DNA from: Acinetobacter sp. ANC 4470
Lineage (GTDB): Bacteria; Pseudomonadota; Gammaproteobacteria; Pseudomonadales; Moraxellaceae
Direction: 5' to 3'
Assembly (NCBI RefSeq): GCF_002135335.1
Contig: NZ_NEGC01000009.1
Coordinates: forward strand, 61,049 to 125,048
Length of the DNA: 64,000 bases
The position numbers and the translations under genes were made by a program. The notes under the pieces were generated by a model. The model worked only from the letters and a program-made list of their open reading frames with translations, was not told where the DNA came from and did no database searches. Shown here piece by piece: positions 39,436 to 48,459 of the stretch (the stretch's first letter is position 1; each line of letters starts with the position of its first letter).

Positions 39436-40299
39436 ATGAGCGAAAAACAAACCTATTGCCCTAACTGTTTTACCAAGTATAAAGTCTCAGTGGCTCAACT
39501 CACAGTTGCTCGGGGCATGGTTTGTTGTGCCAAATGTTCAACCAATTTTAATGCGTTAACACATCTTGTAGTAGACAAAGAAGAACCTAGTTCTACTACG
39601 CTATCCATTCCTTCTGCAAACTCTACTCAAGCCATAGAAATAACAGAAAACACTTTTTTAGACGATCAACCACCAGTACAGCATTTATTAGCTATTTTCG
39701 ATCGTAAAGTAGAGAACTCGAATATTGATTTAAAAACCTATCTCAATAACTTAAATTACTTCAGTACAGAACCGATTGGCAACTATCCTGCACTTAATTG
39801 GGCTGACAAATCAGAACAAGAGAGTAAATATAATATTTGGCACTATGCACTCTGGATCGTGGTTAATATATGTTTAATTAGTTTACTTGCTTTCCAATTC
39901 TTTTGGTTCAACCCTAAAACCTTAAACAACAGCCCTGCAGTTAGTGCTGTATTTAATACAGTGTGTCAGGCATTCAACTGCTCGATATTGGAGCAGAATT
40001 ATCGTCTTATTTCGACTAACAAAGTCAAATTAAAACAAATTTCCAAAAAAGAAATTCAGTTTACTGGTGAGCTAATCAATTATCATTCTAAAAGCTTGCC
40101 CCTACCAATCATCAAAGTAAATTTAAAAGATAATGGGGAAATTATATCTTCTTATTCTTTACAACCTTCCGAATACCTGATTAGCAGTCTTGCGGGCATC
40201 CACCGCATCCCACAGAATAGTCCTTTTAAATTTAAGTTTAACCTTCCTGTGTCACGTAAAAGCTTCGACACCTATAGTTTGGAAATAATTTCCCCTTAA
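39436..40299 (+). CDS. Zinc-ribbon DUF3426 membrane protein
   Basis: The 287-residue protein starts with an MJ0042-type zinc ribbon (YCPNCFTKYKV and VCCAKCSTNF, two CxxC pairs). It then has a low-complexity linker, one membrane segment (WIVVNICLISLLAFQFFWF, about 136-160) and a periplasmic DUF3426 domain. Role unknown. In Pseudomonas the same gene stands between prmA and dusB-fis, so its position is conserved. Confidence 0.85.
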   Translation: MSEKQTYCPNCFTKYKVSVAQLTVARGMVCCAKCSTNFNALTHLVVDKEEPSSTTLSIPSANSTQAIEITENTFLDDQPPVQHLLAIFDRKVENSNIDLKTYLNNLNYFSTEPIGNYPALNWADKSEQESKYNIWHYALWIVVNICLISLLAFQFFWFNPKTLNNSPAVSAVFNTVCQAFNCSILEQNYRLISTNKVKLKQISKKEIQFTGELINYHSKSLPLPIIKVNLKDNGEIISSYSLQPSEYLISSLAGIHRIPQNSPFKFKFNLPVSRKSFDTYSLEIISP

Positions 40300-40574
40300 T
40301 ATTGAAAAAAGCATTAAAAAAAACAAAAAAATGCAGTTTTCTTGCTCACTTTTTCTGAGACAATGCTATCATACGCGCCACGAAAGCTTTGTGCCGCAAA
40401 CTCCTCGCTATTTTTCACAACAAATACAATTTAGCAAAATGCGCTTTATCTATATATTGCGTATTGAGCAGATTTTTTTGTTTTGATTTTGGTCTGTAAC
40501 AAATATTTAACTATTGTTACGCTTAAATTTCGACCATCTCGTTGGTTTGTGGCATGCTAAATGTTCAAGTTTTA
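40300..40574. other. Leader/intergenic region upstream of fis
   Basis: This is where dusB stands in pseudomonads, but no dusB or remnant is readable. A -10-like TATCAT lies near 40367, and an inverted repeat GTAACAA/TTGTTAC lies around 40496-40520. The region could be a long fis leader or a small RNA gene ending at the hairpin 40575-40605. Confidence 0.45.
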
Positions 40575-40605
40575 GAACTCCGCTTTAGGATCTAAAACGG
40601 AGTTC
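40575..40605 (+). terminator. Strong hairpin (attenuator or sRNA terminator) before fis
   Basis: GAACTCCGCTTTAG/CTAAAACGGAGTTC forms a 14-base stem with one mismatch and a 3-base loop, followed by ATTTAATTTTA. It ends 70 bases before the fis start and 275 bases after the preceding gene, so it is not that gene's ordinary terminator. Confidence 0.6.
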
Positions 40606-40675
40606 ATTTAATTTTATAGACCACTTTTATATATCTCTTTACCCAAGTGATATTTGATTTTTCGGATTAATTCGC

Positions 40676-40945
40676 ATGAATAGCAAATCTCCTATTTTTA
40701 CTGCACAATCTGATGTCGCTCTTCGTATTCACGTAGATCGCGCAGTTCGCCACTATTTTGCACAATTGCAAGGTGAGCAACCATCTCAAGTTTACGACAT
40801 GGTGCTAGCAGAAATGGAGAAACCTCTTTTATCTGTAGTGCTTGAATATACTCGCGGCAACCAGACACGCGCTGCCGAGATTCTCGGACTGAACCGTGGC
40901 ACTTTACGCAAAAAGTTAAAAGCTCACGGTTTAATGAGTGAATAA
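40676..40945 (+). CDS. fis: Nucleoid-associated DNA-binding protein Fis
   Basis: The 89-residue protein ends in the Fis helix-turn-helix ([23 protein letters not shown]), with the dimerisation helices before it. Fis bends DNA, shapes the nucleoid and activates rRNA promoters in fast growth. E. coli Fis has 98 residues; the shorter N-terminus lacks part of the beta-hairpin arm. It precedes purH, separated by a terminator. Confidence 0.93.
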   Translation: MNSKSPIFTAQSDVALRIHVDRAVRHYFAQLQGEQPSQVYDMVLAEMEKPLLSVVLEYTRGNQTRAAEILGLNRGTLRKKLKAHGLMSE

Positions 40946-40950
40946 ATGAT

Positions 40951-40983
40951 AAAATGCTCACGGCTACCGTGGGCATTTTTTTT
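40951..40983 (+). terminator. Rho-independent terminator after fis
   Basis: AAAATGCTCACGG/CCGTGGGCATTTT with a 3-base loop and a T-run of eight. Confidence 0.9.
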
Positions 40984-41039
40984 ATCTTACGTTTTGCCTG
41001 CTGTTTTAATCTAGACCTTTAATATTGTTGACGAAAATC

Positions 41040-42614
41040 ATGACTATTAAACGCGCTTTAATCTCTGTATCTGATAAATCAGGGATCGTTGAATTTGCTA
41101 AAAACCTCGTGACTCTTGGGGTAGAAATTTTATCTACTGGCGGTACATATAAGTTGCTTAAAGACAACAATATCGCTGTAGTAGAGGTTTCAGAGCACAC
41201 TGGGTTCCCAGAAATGATGGATGGTCGTGTTAAAACACTTCATCCAAAAATTCATGGTGGTATCTTAGCTCGCCGTGGTCTAGACGAAGCTGTAATGGCT
41301 GAACACAACATCGATGCAATCGATTTAGTGGTTGTGAATCTTTATCCATTTGCTGCAACTGTTGCAAAACCAAACTGTTCACTGAACGATGCAATCGAAA
41401 ACATCGACATCGGCGGTCCTACAATGGTTCGTGCTGCTGCAAAAAACCATGCGTCTGTGGGTATTGTGGTCAATGCATCTGATTACGACACAGTGATTGC
41501 AGAACTTAAAGCAGACGGTTCATTGTCTCATGCCACTCGTTTTGACCTTGCGGTTAAAGCATTCGAACATACTGCACAATATGACGGCATGATCGCGTCT
41601 TACTTAGGCGCTCGCGTGGGTGTCGATGAAGGTCAAGCTGATAAATTTGCTCGTACTTTCAATACACAATTGAATAAAGCACAAGATTTACGTTACGGTG
41701 AAAACCCACATCAGTCAGCAGCATTCTATGTTGAAAGCACTGCAACTGAAGCTTCTGTTTCAACGGCGAAACAGCTGCAAGGTAAAGAATTATCGTATAA
41801 CAATATTGCAGATACCGATGCAGCACTTGAGTGTGTAAAGTCTTTTGCTAAACCTGCATGTGTGATTGTTAAACACGCAAACCCATGTGGTGTTGCAGTC
41901 TCTTTAGATGGCATTGCTACAGCTTATGACCTTGCCTATGCAACAGATCCTGAATCTGCATTTGGTGGCATCATTGCATTCAACCGTGAATTAGACGTTG
42001 CAACTGCGCAAGCAATTGTAGACCGCCAATTCGTTGAAGTGATTATTGCACCAAGCATCGCTGAAGGCGTACTTGAAGTTACAGGTACGAAGAAAAACGT
42101 ACGTGTACTGGTATGTGGTGAATTACCAAAAATTGATGCGCGTCAAACTCAACTTGACTACAAACGTGTGAATGGCGGCTTGTTGGTTCAAGAGCAAGAC
42201 CTAGGCATGATCACTAAAGATGACCTGAAAGTGGTGACAAAAATTGCGCCAACTGAAGCTGAAATTGATGATTTGATTTTTGCTTGGAAAGTTGCAAAAT
42301 ACGTGAAATCAAATGCGATTGTTTATGCGAAAGGTCGTCAAACCATTGGTGTTGGCGCGGGTCAAATGAGCCGTGTGAACTCTGCTCGTATTGCTGCAAT
42401 TAAAGCTGAACATGCAGGCTTAGTGGTTGAAGGTGCTGTTATGGCATCTGACGCATTCTTCCCATTCCGTGATGGCATTGATAACGCTGCAAAAGCAGGG
42501 ATTAAATGCATCATTCAACCTGGCGGTTCTATGCGTGATGAAGAAACCATTGCTGCTGCTGATGAAGCAGGTATCGCAATGGTATTCACAGGCATGCGTC
42601 ACTTCCGTCATTAA
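41040..42614 (+). CDS. purH: Bifunctional AICAR formyltransferase/IMP cyclohydrolase
   Basis: The ATG at 41040 gives 524 residues. The enzyme does the last two steps of IMP synthesis. The N-terminal MGS-like domain (about 1-150; [33 protein letters not shown]) is the cyclohydrolase. The rest is the formyltransferase, with the catalytic KHANPCG and the late PGGSMRDEE. Starts about 95 bases after fis. Confidence 0.97.
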   Translation: MTIKRALISVSDKSGIVEFAKNLVTLGVEILSTGGTYKLLKDNNIAVVEVSEHTGFPEMMDGRVKTLHPKIHGGILARRGLDEAVMAEHNIDAIDLVVVNLYPFAATVAKPNCSLNDAIENIDIGGPTMVRAAAKNHASVGIVVNASDYDTVIAELKADGSLSHATRFDLAVKAFEHTAQYDGMIASYLGARVGVDEGQADKFARTFNTQLNKAQDLRYGENPHQSAAFYVESTATEASVSTAKQLQGKELSYNNIADTDAALECVKSFAKPACVIVKHANPCGVAVSLDGIATAYDLAYATDPESAFGGIIAFNRELDVATAQAIVDRQFVEVIIAPSIAEGVLEVTGTKKNVRVLVCGELPKIDARQTQLDYKRVNGGLLVQEQDLGMITKDDLKVVTKIAPTEAEIDDLIFAWKVAKYVKSNAIVYAKGRQTIGVGAGQMSRVNSARIAAIKAEHAGLVVEGAVMASDAFFPFRDGIDNAAKAGIKCIIQPGGSMRDEETIAAADEAGIAMVFTGMRHFRH

Positions 42615-42676
42615 TTGATGGAATCCTGACTGTAATGACAAAGTCATACATGTTTAAAACAGATTTCTAAATCTTA

Positions 42677-42725
42677 CATGAAAGTCCTCTCCTGTTTTGG
42701 GATGAGGACTTTCATGTTATTTCGA
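42677..42725 (+). terminator. 13-base hairpin between purH and purD
   Basis: CATGAAAGTCCTC (42677-42689) and GAGGACTTTCATG (42704-42716) form a perfect stem with a 14-base loop. TTATTT follows. It lies 60 bases after purH and ends 28 bases before purD, so it may be a partial terminator within the operon or an attenuator. Confidence 0.65.
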
Positions 42726-42743
42726 TTCATGGAGTATGAAGCG

Positions 42744-44027
42744 ATGAATATTTTAGTTTTGGGTAGTGGCGGTCGTGAACATGCACTTGCATGGAAAATT
42801 GCACAAGATGACAAAGTCGCAGAAGTATTTGTAGCACCAGGTAACGCAGGTTCTGCAACTGAAAATAAATGCGAAAATGTCAATATCGATATTTTAGACA
42901 ATGCGGCAATTATTGCTTTCGCTAAAGAAAATGATGTTGCTTTAATTGTTGTAGGTCCAGAAGCACCACTCGTCAATGGTGTTGTAGATGCTTGCCGTGC
43001 TGCTGATGTGAAAGTTTGGGGGCCAACCCAATTTGCTGCACAGCTTGAAGGCTCTAAAGCATTTGCCAAACATTTCTTAAAACGTCACAACATTCCTACC
43101 GCTTTCTATGATGTATTCACAGAAGTTGAGGCTGCTAAAGCCTATGTTGAACAAAATGGCGCACCGATTGTCATTAAGGCCGATGGTCTTGCTGCGGGTA
43201 AAGGCGTGATTGTTGCCATGACCAATCAAGAAGCATTTGATGCCATTGATGATATGCTTGCAGGTAACAAATTTGGCGATGCAGGTTCTCGTGTTGTAGT
43301 TGAACAGTTCCTTGATGGTGAAGAAGCGTCTTTCATTTGTATGATTGATGGCAACAACATCTTACCAATGGCAACTTCACAAGATCATAAACGCATTTTT
43401 GAAGGTGACCAAGGTCCAAACACTGGCGGTATGGGTGCTTACTCTCCTGCTCCTGTTGTAACAGCTGAAATCTTCGACAAAGTGATGAAAGAAGTGATGC
43501 GCCCAACCGTTGATGGTATGGCAGCCGATGGTCATGTCTATACAGGTTTCTTGTATGCAGGCTTGATGATTGATGAACAAGGTCAGCCGCGTGTGATCGA
43601 ATTCAACTGTCGTTTTGGTGATCCTGAAACTCAACCGATCATGATGCGCTTAAAATCATCTTTAGTTGATTTGGTTGAAGCTGGCATTGCAGGCAATTTA
43701 CCTGCGGAAGCGGAATGGGATGAGCGCAAAACTGTCGGTATCGTACTTGCATCTAAAGGCTACCCAGAAACTTCAAGCAAAGATGATGTGATTTCAGGTT
43801 TAGACACTGAAATGACCGATGCTAAAGTTTTCCACGCAGGTACTGCTGTAAATGCAAATGGCGAGATCGTGACTGCTGGTGGTCGTGTGCTTTGCGTAAC
43901 AGCATTGGGCAATACTATTGGTGAAGCGCAAGCAAAAGCATTAGAACTTTGTGAAAAAGTGACTTTTGATGGCGTTCAATATCGTAAAGATATTGGTTAC
44001 CGTGCCATTGCGCGTGAAAATGCTTAA
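42744..44027 (+). CDS. purD: Phosphoribosylamine-glycine ligase
   Basis: The ATG at 42744 has GGAG nine bases upstream and gives 427 residues. The frame is open from 42678, but that ATG lies within the hairpin. GAR synthetase is an ATP-grasp enzyme: N-terminal ILVLGSGGREHALAWK, ATP-grasp DGLAAGKGVIVA and the GDPETQPIM motif near residue 290. It follows purH as in pseudomonads. Confidence 0.97.
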   Translation: MNILVLGSGGREHALAWKIAQDDKVAEVFVAPGNAGSATENKCENVNIDILDNAAIIAFAKENDVALIVVGPEAPLVNGVVDACRAADVKVWGPTQFAAQLEGSKAFAKHFLKRHNIPTAFYDVFTEVEAAKAYVEQNGAPIVIKADGLAAGKGVIVAMTNQEAFDAIDDMLAGNKFGDAGSRVVVEQFLDGEEASFICMIDGNNILPMATSQDHKRIFEGDQGPNTGGMGAYSPAPVVTAEIFDKVMKEVMRPTVDGMAADGHVYTGFLYAGLMIDEQGQPRVIEFNCRFGDPETQPIMMRLKSSLVDLVEAGIAGNLPAEAEWDERKTVGIVLASKGYPETSSKDDVISGLDTEMTDAKVFHAGTAVNANGEIVTAGGRVLCVTALGNTIGEAQAKALELCEKVTFDGVQYRKDIGYRAIARENA

Positions 44028-44050
44028 AGCTTAGTTTTTCAAAAGATTTA

Positions 44051-44080
44051 AAAAAGTCCGCTTTGTGTGGGCTTTTTTAT
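44051..44080 (+). terminator. Rho-independent terminator after purD
   Basis: AAAGTCCGC/GTGGGCTTT-type stem with a T-run of six, 24 bases after purD. Confidence 0.7.
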
Positions 44081-44579
44081 TTTTCTGATCAAGCCGCCCT
44101 ATTTCGCTGACTAAAACAAATTATCGCTAAAAAATACTCCCTGCAAGAAACCTATCATAAGAGCTGGACAATCAATAAACTTACACCATAAAACATCACT
44201 TTCTAAAACATTATTCTTATTATCTATTTTTTAGATTTAGACTGAAAAAAAAGTTATAAAGAAGCAATAAAAACAATATTTTACGAATTATTAATATAAT
44301 TTTAAATAATATATTGTTTTTATTATGAAATTTTCAAATATCTCGCCTTTGCTATTCTATAAAAGAGATAATTGTTAAGTTTTTATTCACTATATTGCAT
44401 ATAGATTTATTGTTATGATGAGGCAAATTTTGATTGAGTTGAAATACAATCTCGTGAATGAATACAATGATTTAAAACACATTATAATTGTTTTAATTTG
44501 ATATTCACCAGATTGCTCATTGGATAGCATAATTTGTTCATTCTATAGTGCTGTGCATAGATCAGAGAAACATTTGGAG
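44081..44579. other. AT-rich gap upstream of the methionine transporter operon
   Basis: About 500 bases with very low GC hold no supported gene. The metQ promoter must lie at its right-hand end or just downstream of it; no confident site is found, and no S-box, SAM-II or other SAM riboswitch pattern is recognised. Confidence 0.5.
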
Positions 44580-44582
44580 ATG

Positions 44583-44654
44583 ATGACTGTAATCACTCCT
44601 TCGCTTTATACTGATCTCGATTTTGACTTAATCTCTTCAATGAATAATGCGTAA
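44583..44654 (+). CDS. Possible 23-residue leader peptide before metQ
   Basis: An ATG at 44583 (another at 44580) follows TTTGGAG and opens a short frame reading MTVITPSLYTDLDFDLISS-MNNA, ending 37 bases before the metQ start. The spacing of the ribosome site is tight. It may be a translated leader or chance. Confidence 0.25.
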   Translation: MTVITPSLYTDLDFDLISSMNNA

Positions 44655-44691
44655 ATTTAAAGCCAAAATTAAATTTACTTAGGATGAATAC

Positions 44692-45561
44692 ATGAAAAAG
44701 CTCCTTGGATTGGTATTAGGTTTAACCGTTGGTCTCGCTGGTTGCTCAAAACCAGAAGCACCTGCGACTGATGCAGCAAAAACCGATACAGCAAAAGAAC
44801 AAACCGTTGTTATGGTATCGACTGGTTCTGATGCTGATATTTGGCGTTATATTGCAACCTTACCTGAAACAAAAGCAGCAGGTATTAAACTTGAAGTGAA
44901 AAACTTCACTGACTATGTAGCCATGAATACTGCTGTTGCAAACAAAGAAGTCGATATTAATGCCTTCCAATCATATGCCTATTTAGTGGCTTTCAATGAG
45001 GGTAATAAAGAAAAGATCGCACCTGTTTCGACAACTTATCTTGAACCTATGGGTATTTACTCAAGCAAAGTCAAAAAAGTTGAAGAATTTGCCAATGGGG
45101 CAACCATTGCAATTCCAAATGATGCTGCAAATGAAGCACGTGCGTTATTACTTTTACAATCTGCTGGTTTAATCAAACTTAAAGCAGATTTTAACCCTGC
45201 AACAGGGACACCAAGTGATGTCACTGAAAATGCGAAAAAAATCGTGATCAAGCCAATTCAAATGGCAACTGCTGTACGTGTTAAAGACGAAGTGGATGCG
45301 ATCATTCTAGGCAATACACTGGCAATGGAAGGCGGTTTAAACGTACTTAAAGATTCGATCTACTATGAACCAGTGGATCAAAGCACAAAATTAAATGTCA
45401 ATATTTTAGCTGTTGCTGAATCTCGTAAAAATGATGCTTTATTGCAAAAAGTAGGTGAGTTATATCACACTGAAGCTGTGAACAAATATGTTCAAGAACA
45501 CTTTGGTGGTACTAAAATTGATGTAAACAAACCTGTAAGCTATCTTACTGACGCAAAATAG
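44692..45561 (+). CDS. metQ: D-methionine-binding lipoprotein MetQ
   Basis: The 289-residue protein has a lipoprotein signal with lipobox LAGC (Cys18), then an NlpA/MetQ fold (VMVSTGSDADIWRYIA, EVKNFTDYVAMNTAVANKEVDINAFQ). It delivers methionine to the MetNI ABC importer. TAGGA precedes the ATG. Unlike E. coli (metN-I-Q), the binding protein comes first, and a terminator separates it from metN. Confidence 0.94.
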   Translation: MKKLLGLVLGLTVGLAGCSKPEAPATDAAKTDTAKEQTVVMVSTGSDADIWRYIATLPETKAAGIKLEVKNFTDYVAMNTAVANKEVDINAFQSYAYLVAFNEGNKEKIAPVSTTYLEPMGIYSSKVKKVEEFANGATIAIPNDAANEARALLLLQSAGLIKLKADFNPATGTPSDVTENAKKIVIKPIQMATAVRVKDEVDAIILGNTLAMEGGLNVLKDSIYYEPVDQSTKLNVNILAVAESRKNDALLQKVGELYHTEAVNKYVQEHFGGTKIDVNKPVSYLTDAK

Positions 45562-45579
45562 TAATATACTTCGCATATC

Positions 45580-45615
45580 AAAACAGGCAAATTAACTTTG
45601 CCTGTTTTTTCTTTT
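45580..45615 (+). terminator. Strong terminator between metQ and metN
   Basis: A perfect 12-base stem AAAACAGGCAAA/TTTGCCTGTTTT with a 5-base loop and a long T-run, 18 bases after metQ and 20 bases before metN. Confidence 0.88.
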
Positions 45616-45634
45616 TTGTACAGTTTTTGACGAT

Positions 45635-46660
45635 ATGATTGAATTTAAAGACATTTCAAAACATTATGAGCTAAAAGGTCAAACCATACATGCTCTGGAC
45701 CAGATTAATCTGGAGATTCCAGCAGGCAGTATTTTTGGCATTATTGGCTATAGTGGTGCAGGTAAAAGTACCTTAATTCGTTTGATCAATTTGCTCGAAC
45801 GTCCCACACAAGGTCAAGTGATTATTAATCAAAAAGACTTTACCGCTTTAGATGCACGCTCATTACGTCAAGAACGTGCAAATATTGGTATGATCTTTCA
45901 GCATTTCAACTTATTACAAACCAAAACTGTGGCTGCAAATATTGAAATACCACTGAAACTTTTGGGCATTAGTAAAGTTGAGCGTGAAAAGCGTCTCAAT
46001 GAATTGCTTGATTTTATTGACCTAAAACATAAGAAAGATGCCTTCCCTGATGAGCTTTCTGGTGGTCAAAAACAGCGCGTGGGTATTGCTCGTGCCTTAG
46101 CCAATCATCCTAAAATTTTACTTTGTGATGAAGCCACTTCAGCTCTTGACCCACAAACTACAAAATCAGTTCTGGCTCTTCTTAAAAAGATTAATCAAGA
46201 GCAAGGGATTACCATCGTCATGGTCACCCATGAAATGGATGTGATTGAGACTGTTTGTGATTATGTTGCTGTCATGGAACAAGGTAAGGTCATTGAAACA
46301 GGTTCAACAATTAATATTTTCAGTCGACCGCAACATCCAACCACCAAAAATTTCATTCAAACTGTATTACGGCAACAACTGCCTATCAATATTTTGAATA
46401 ATCTGGAAAATCAGAACCACAACAGTATTTATTGCCTGCAATTCTTGGGCAAATCTGCGCAAGAAACAGTGGTTCAAGCAGTAATTAAAAAATTTGATAT
46501 TAGCTTAAATATTTTATTTGCCAATATGACTGAAATTAATGGCACTGTGATTGGACAAATGTTTATTCAATTGTTAGGCGACCCAGCAATCATTCAACAA
46601 GCCATTGAATTTTTAAAGCAAAGTGGTGTGGAAGTTGAGCAATCAGGAGTACAGCCATGA
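45635..46660 (+). CDS. metN: Methionine ABC importer ATP-binding protein MetN
   Basis: The 341-residue ATPase has Walker A GYSGAGKST (residues 38-46), signature LSGGQKQR, Walker B ILLCDEATSALD and a C-terminal NIL domain (about 265-336) that binds methionine and inhibits transport when the cell is full. No good ribosome site precedes the ATG. It overlaps metI by 4 bases (ATGA). Confidence 0.96.
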   Translation: MIEFKDISKHYELKGQTIHALDQINLEIPAGSIFGIIGYSGAGKSTLIRLINLLERPTQGQVIINQKDFTALDARSLRQERANIGMIFQHFNLLQTKTVAANIEIPLKLLGISKVEREKRLNELLDFIDLKHKKDAFPDELSGGQKQRVGIARALANHPKILLCDEATSALDPQTTKSVLALLKKINQEQGITIVMVTHEMDVIETVCDYVAVMEQGKVIETGSTINIFSRPQHPTTKNFIQTVLRQQLPINILNNLENQNHNSIYCLQFLGKSAQETVVQAVIKKFDISLNILFANMTEINGTVIGQMFIQLLGDPAIIQQAIEFLKQSGVEVEQSGVQP

Positions 46661-47352
46661 GAGACCTCATTGTACAATGGCTGACTGAAGCAACTTCTTC
46701 CTTTTGGAAAAGCTCCCTTTCGATTGATCAATTTATTACTGCATTGCAAGAAACCTTTCACATGGTGTTCTTTGCTATGCTGTTTGGCTGTATCTGGGGT
46801 TTTATTCAAGCCATTATTTTATTGGTTTCACGCCCTGATGGTATTTTACCCAATCGTGCGATGTACCATATTTTAAATCCAATTGTGAATGCGCTACGTT
46901 CACTGCCCTTCATTATCTTATTAATTGCTGTGATTCCTTTAACTAAATTTTTAGTCGGGACTTCAATTGGCACATGGGCAGCCATTGTGCCTTTGACCAT
47001 TTATATTGGCCCATATATGGGACGGTTGATTGAAACATCATTACTTGAAGTCAATGATGGTATTGTGGAATCAGCTCAAGCCATGGGCGCAACCCCACTA
47101 CAGATTATTTTCAAGTTTATTTTACCTGAAGCGCGTAGCTCACTGATTTTAAACTTAACCACTGCCACGATTAGTTTAATTGGCGCAACGGCGATGGCCG
47201 GTGCAGTGGGTGCAGGCGGTATTGGTGATTTAGCAATTTCATATGGCTATCAACGCTTTGATACCAGTGTGGTGATTTTAACAGTGATCGTGCTGTTACT
47301 CTTGGTTCAAATTGTTCAAACTATGGGCGATTGGTTAGCCAAATTAAGATAA
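46657..47352 (+). CDS. metI: Methionine ABC importer permease MetI
   Basis: The 231-residue inner-membrane protein has five to six membrane segments and the EAA coupling loop (ESAQAMGATPLQIIFKFILPEA). Starts in the metN stop. The loop AMAGAVGAGGIGDLAISYGYQRF is typical of MetI. Confidence 0.95.
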   Translation: MRDLIVQWLTEATSSFWKSSLSIDQFITALQETFHMVFFAMLFGCIWGFIQAIILLVSRPDGILPNRAMYHILNPIVNALRSLPFIILLIAVIPLTKFLVGTSIGTWAAIVPLTIYIGPYMGRLIETSLLEVNDGIVESAQAMGATPLQIIFKFILPEARSSLILNLTTATISLIGATAMAGAVGAGGIGDLAISYGYQRFDTSVVILTVIVLLLLVQIVQTMGDWLAKLR

Positions 47353-47374
47353 AGTATGATTCAAGCAAATGTTT

Positions 47375-47406
47375 AAAGCCCTCACAAATTTGAGGGCTTT
47401 TTATTA
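47375..47406 (+). terminator. Rho-independent terminator after metI
   Basis: A perfect 10-base stem AAAGCCCTCA/TGAGGGCTTT, 6-base loop and T-tail. Confidence 0.88.
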
Positions 47407-47452
47407 TATGGATTTCATGGGCTGCACTTATTTTTCCAGAAAAGAAAATGGC

Positions 47453-48214
47453 TCATTTAATGTTTATTATCTTTCTATTTTTCATCATCTTAAAAAACAA
47501 AGACACAATTAAGATGCTCCAAAACGAACATGCTATTGCGGCGACCAACACATGAACCAAAGAAAACTTTAAATCATTATTGAAACTTGACCATAAGCCA
47601 AGCAAACACCCGAGCAATACCAATATCGCTCCCCAATACATCCACAGGGTTTTTCTTTCATTATTTTTCTGAATATTTGTATAAGACGGTAGTTTAAAAA
47701 AATAAATAGCAATAATCATCAGTCCCAAACTGGAACTTAAATGCTGGAAAATTTTATACAGCGGTATATTGAAATCTGCAATTGAAACAGTATCTTGCAA
47801 AACAACCCATTTCTGAACAAAAAAACCTGTTTGATGCGTAAAAGCATCCCATGTTATATGGGTGAAAATTCCTAAAAAAATCGAAATAATGACCATAAAA
47901 TAGTGGTTCTTAAAATATCCAAACCAATCAAACCTCTGAAAAACAATAAACCGTTTTTTCAAAAACCAAGGTAAGTTTTCAATCATTTCATTACGAATCA
48001 CTTGATGAAAAACTAAAGCAATTAAAATTGAAACTGGCAGATCAAAAAGAAGAATTCCAGCAATATGATGCCCAAATTCCCCCTGCATTCTCATTCTTAA
48101 GAAGTATTCAAAATCTGGCGCCATACATCCAAGAACAACGCCAGTTAGCGATAATCTATTTAGCCAAGGCTTAAAAAGAAATGCTGCCACTGTATGCGAA
48201 AATGTAAAAGGCAT
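47453..48214 (-). CDS. DUF4184 family membrane protein
   Basis: The 253-residue protein has about six membrane segments. It carries the DUF4184 pattern: MPFTFSHTVAAF at the start, GCMAPDFEYFLRMR near residue 30, HHIAGILLFDLP and GIFTHITWDAFTHQ near 115, with conserved histidines and aspartates as in membrane-bound metal hydrolases. Function unknown. Low GC and many rare-looking A/T-rich codons. Divergent from dnaE. Confidence 0.8.
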   Translation of the reverse strand: MPFTFSHTVAAFLFKPWLNRLSLTGVVLGCMAPDFEYFLRMRMQGEFGHHIAGILLFDLPVSILIALVFHQVIRNEMIENLPWFLKKRFIVFQRFDWFGYFKNHYFMVIISIFLGIFTHITWDAFTHQTGFFVQKWVVLQDTVSIADFNIPLYKIFQHLSSSLGLMIIAIYFFKLPSYTNIQKNNERKTLWMYWGAILVLLGCLLGLWSSFNNDLKFSLVHVLVAAIACSFWSILIVSLFFKMMKNRKIINIK

Positions 48215-48422
48215 GGTTTTAAATTTCTGTTTTTCTTAGAAAGAAGAATATTATGAATTAAAACTGCTGTAAAAGCCTAAATCAATCTAAAATAAACATA
48301 GAGTCTCGATTGCTAAATACTTTAACCTCGCCAAGTGCCCCCTGATCTAGGTGATTGAGCTTCAATAATCAAATAAAACTTCGCCAAATCACTTGAATAT
48401 CCCTCAGATTGACTGCGGGCCA

Positions 48423-48431
48423 TGCTAAAAT
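48423..48431 (+). promoter_or_regulatory. dnaE: Putative extended -10 promoter of dnaE
   Basis: TG-C-TAAAAT (48423-48431) is an extended -10 element, placing the start of transcription about 20 bases before the dnaE ATG. No good -35 is seen. Confidence 0.4.
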
Positions 48432-48459
48432 AGCCGACGGTTTTTGCAGGGACTCATTT

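Noticed and set aside
42674..43069. Minus-strand frame of 131 codons opposite purD
   Set aside because: It is the antisense shadow of a conserved gene; no ribosome site or homology is seen.
44081..44691. SAM riboswitch before metQ
   Set aside because: No conserved SAM-I, SAM-II or SAH core could be recognised; the region is too AT-rich and unstructured.
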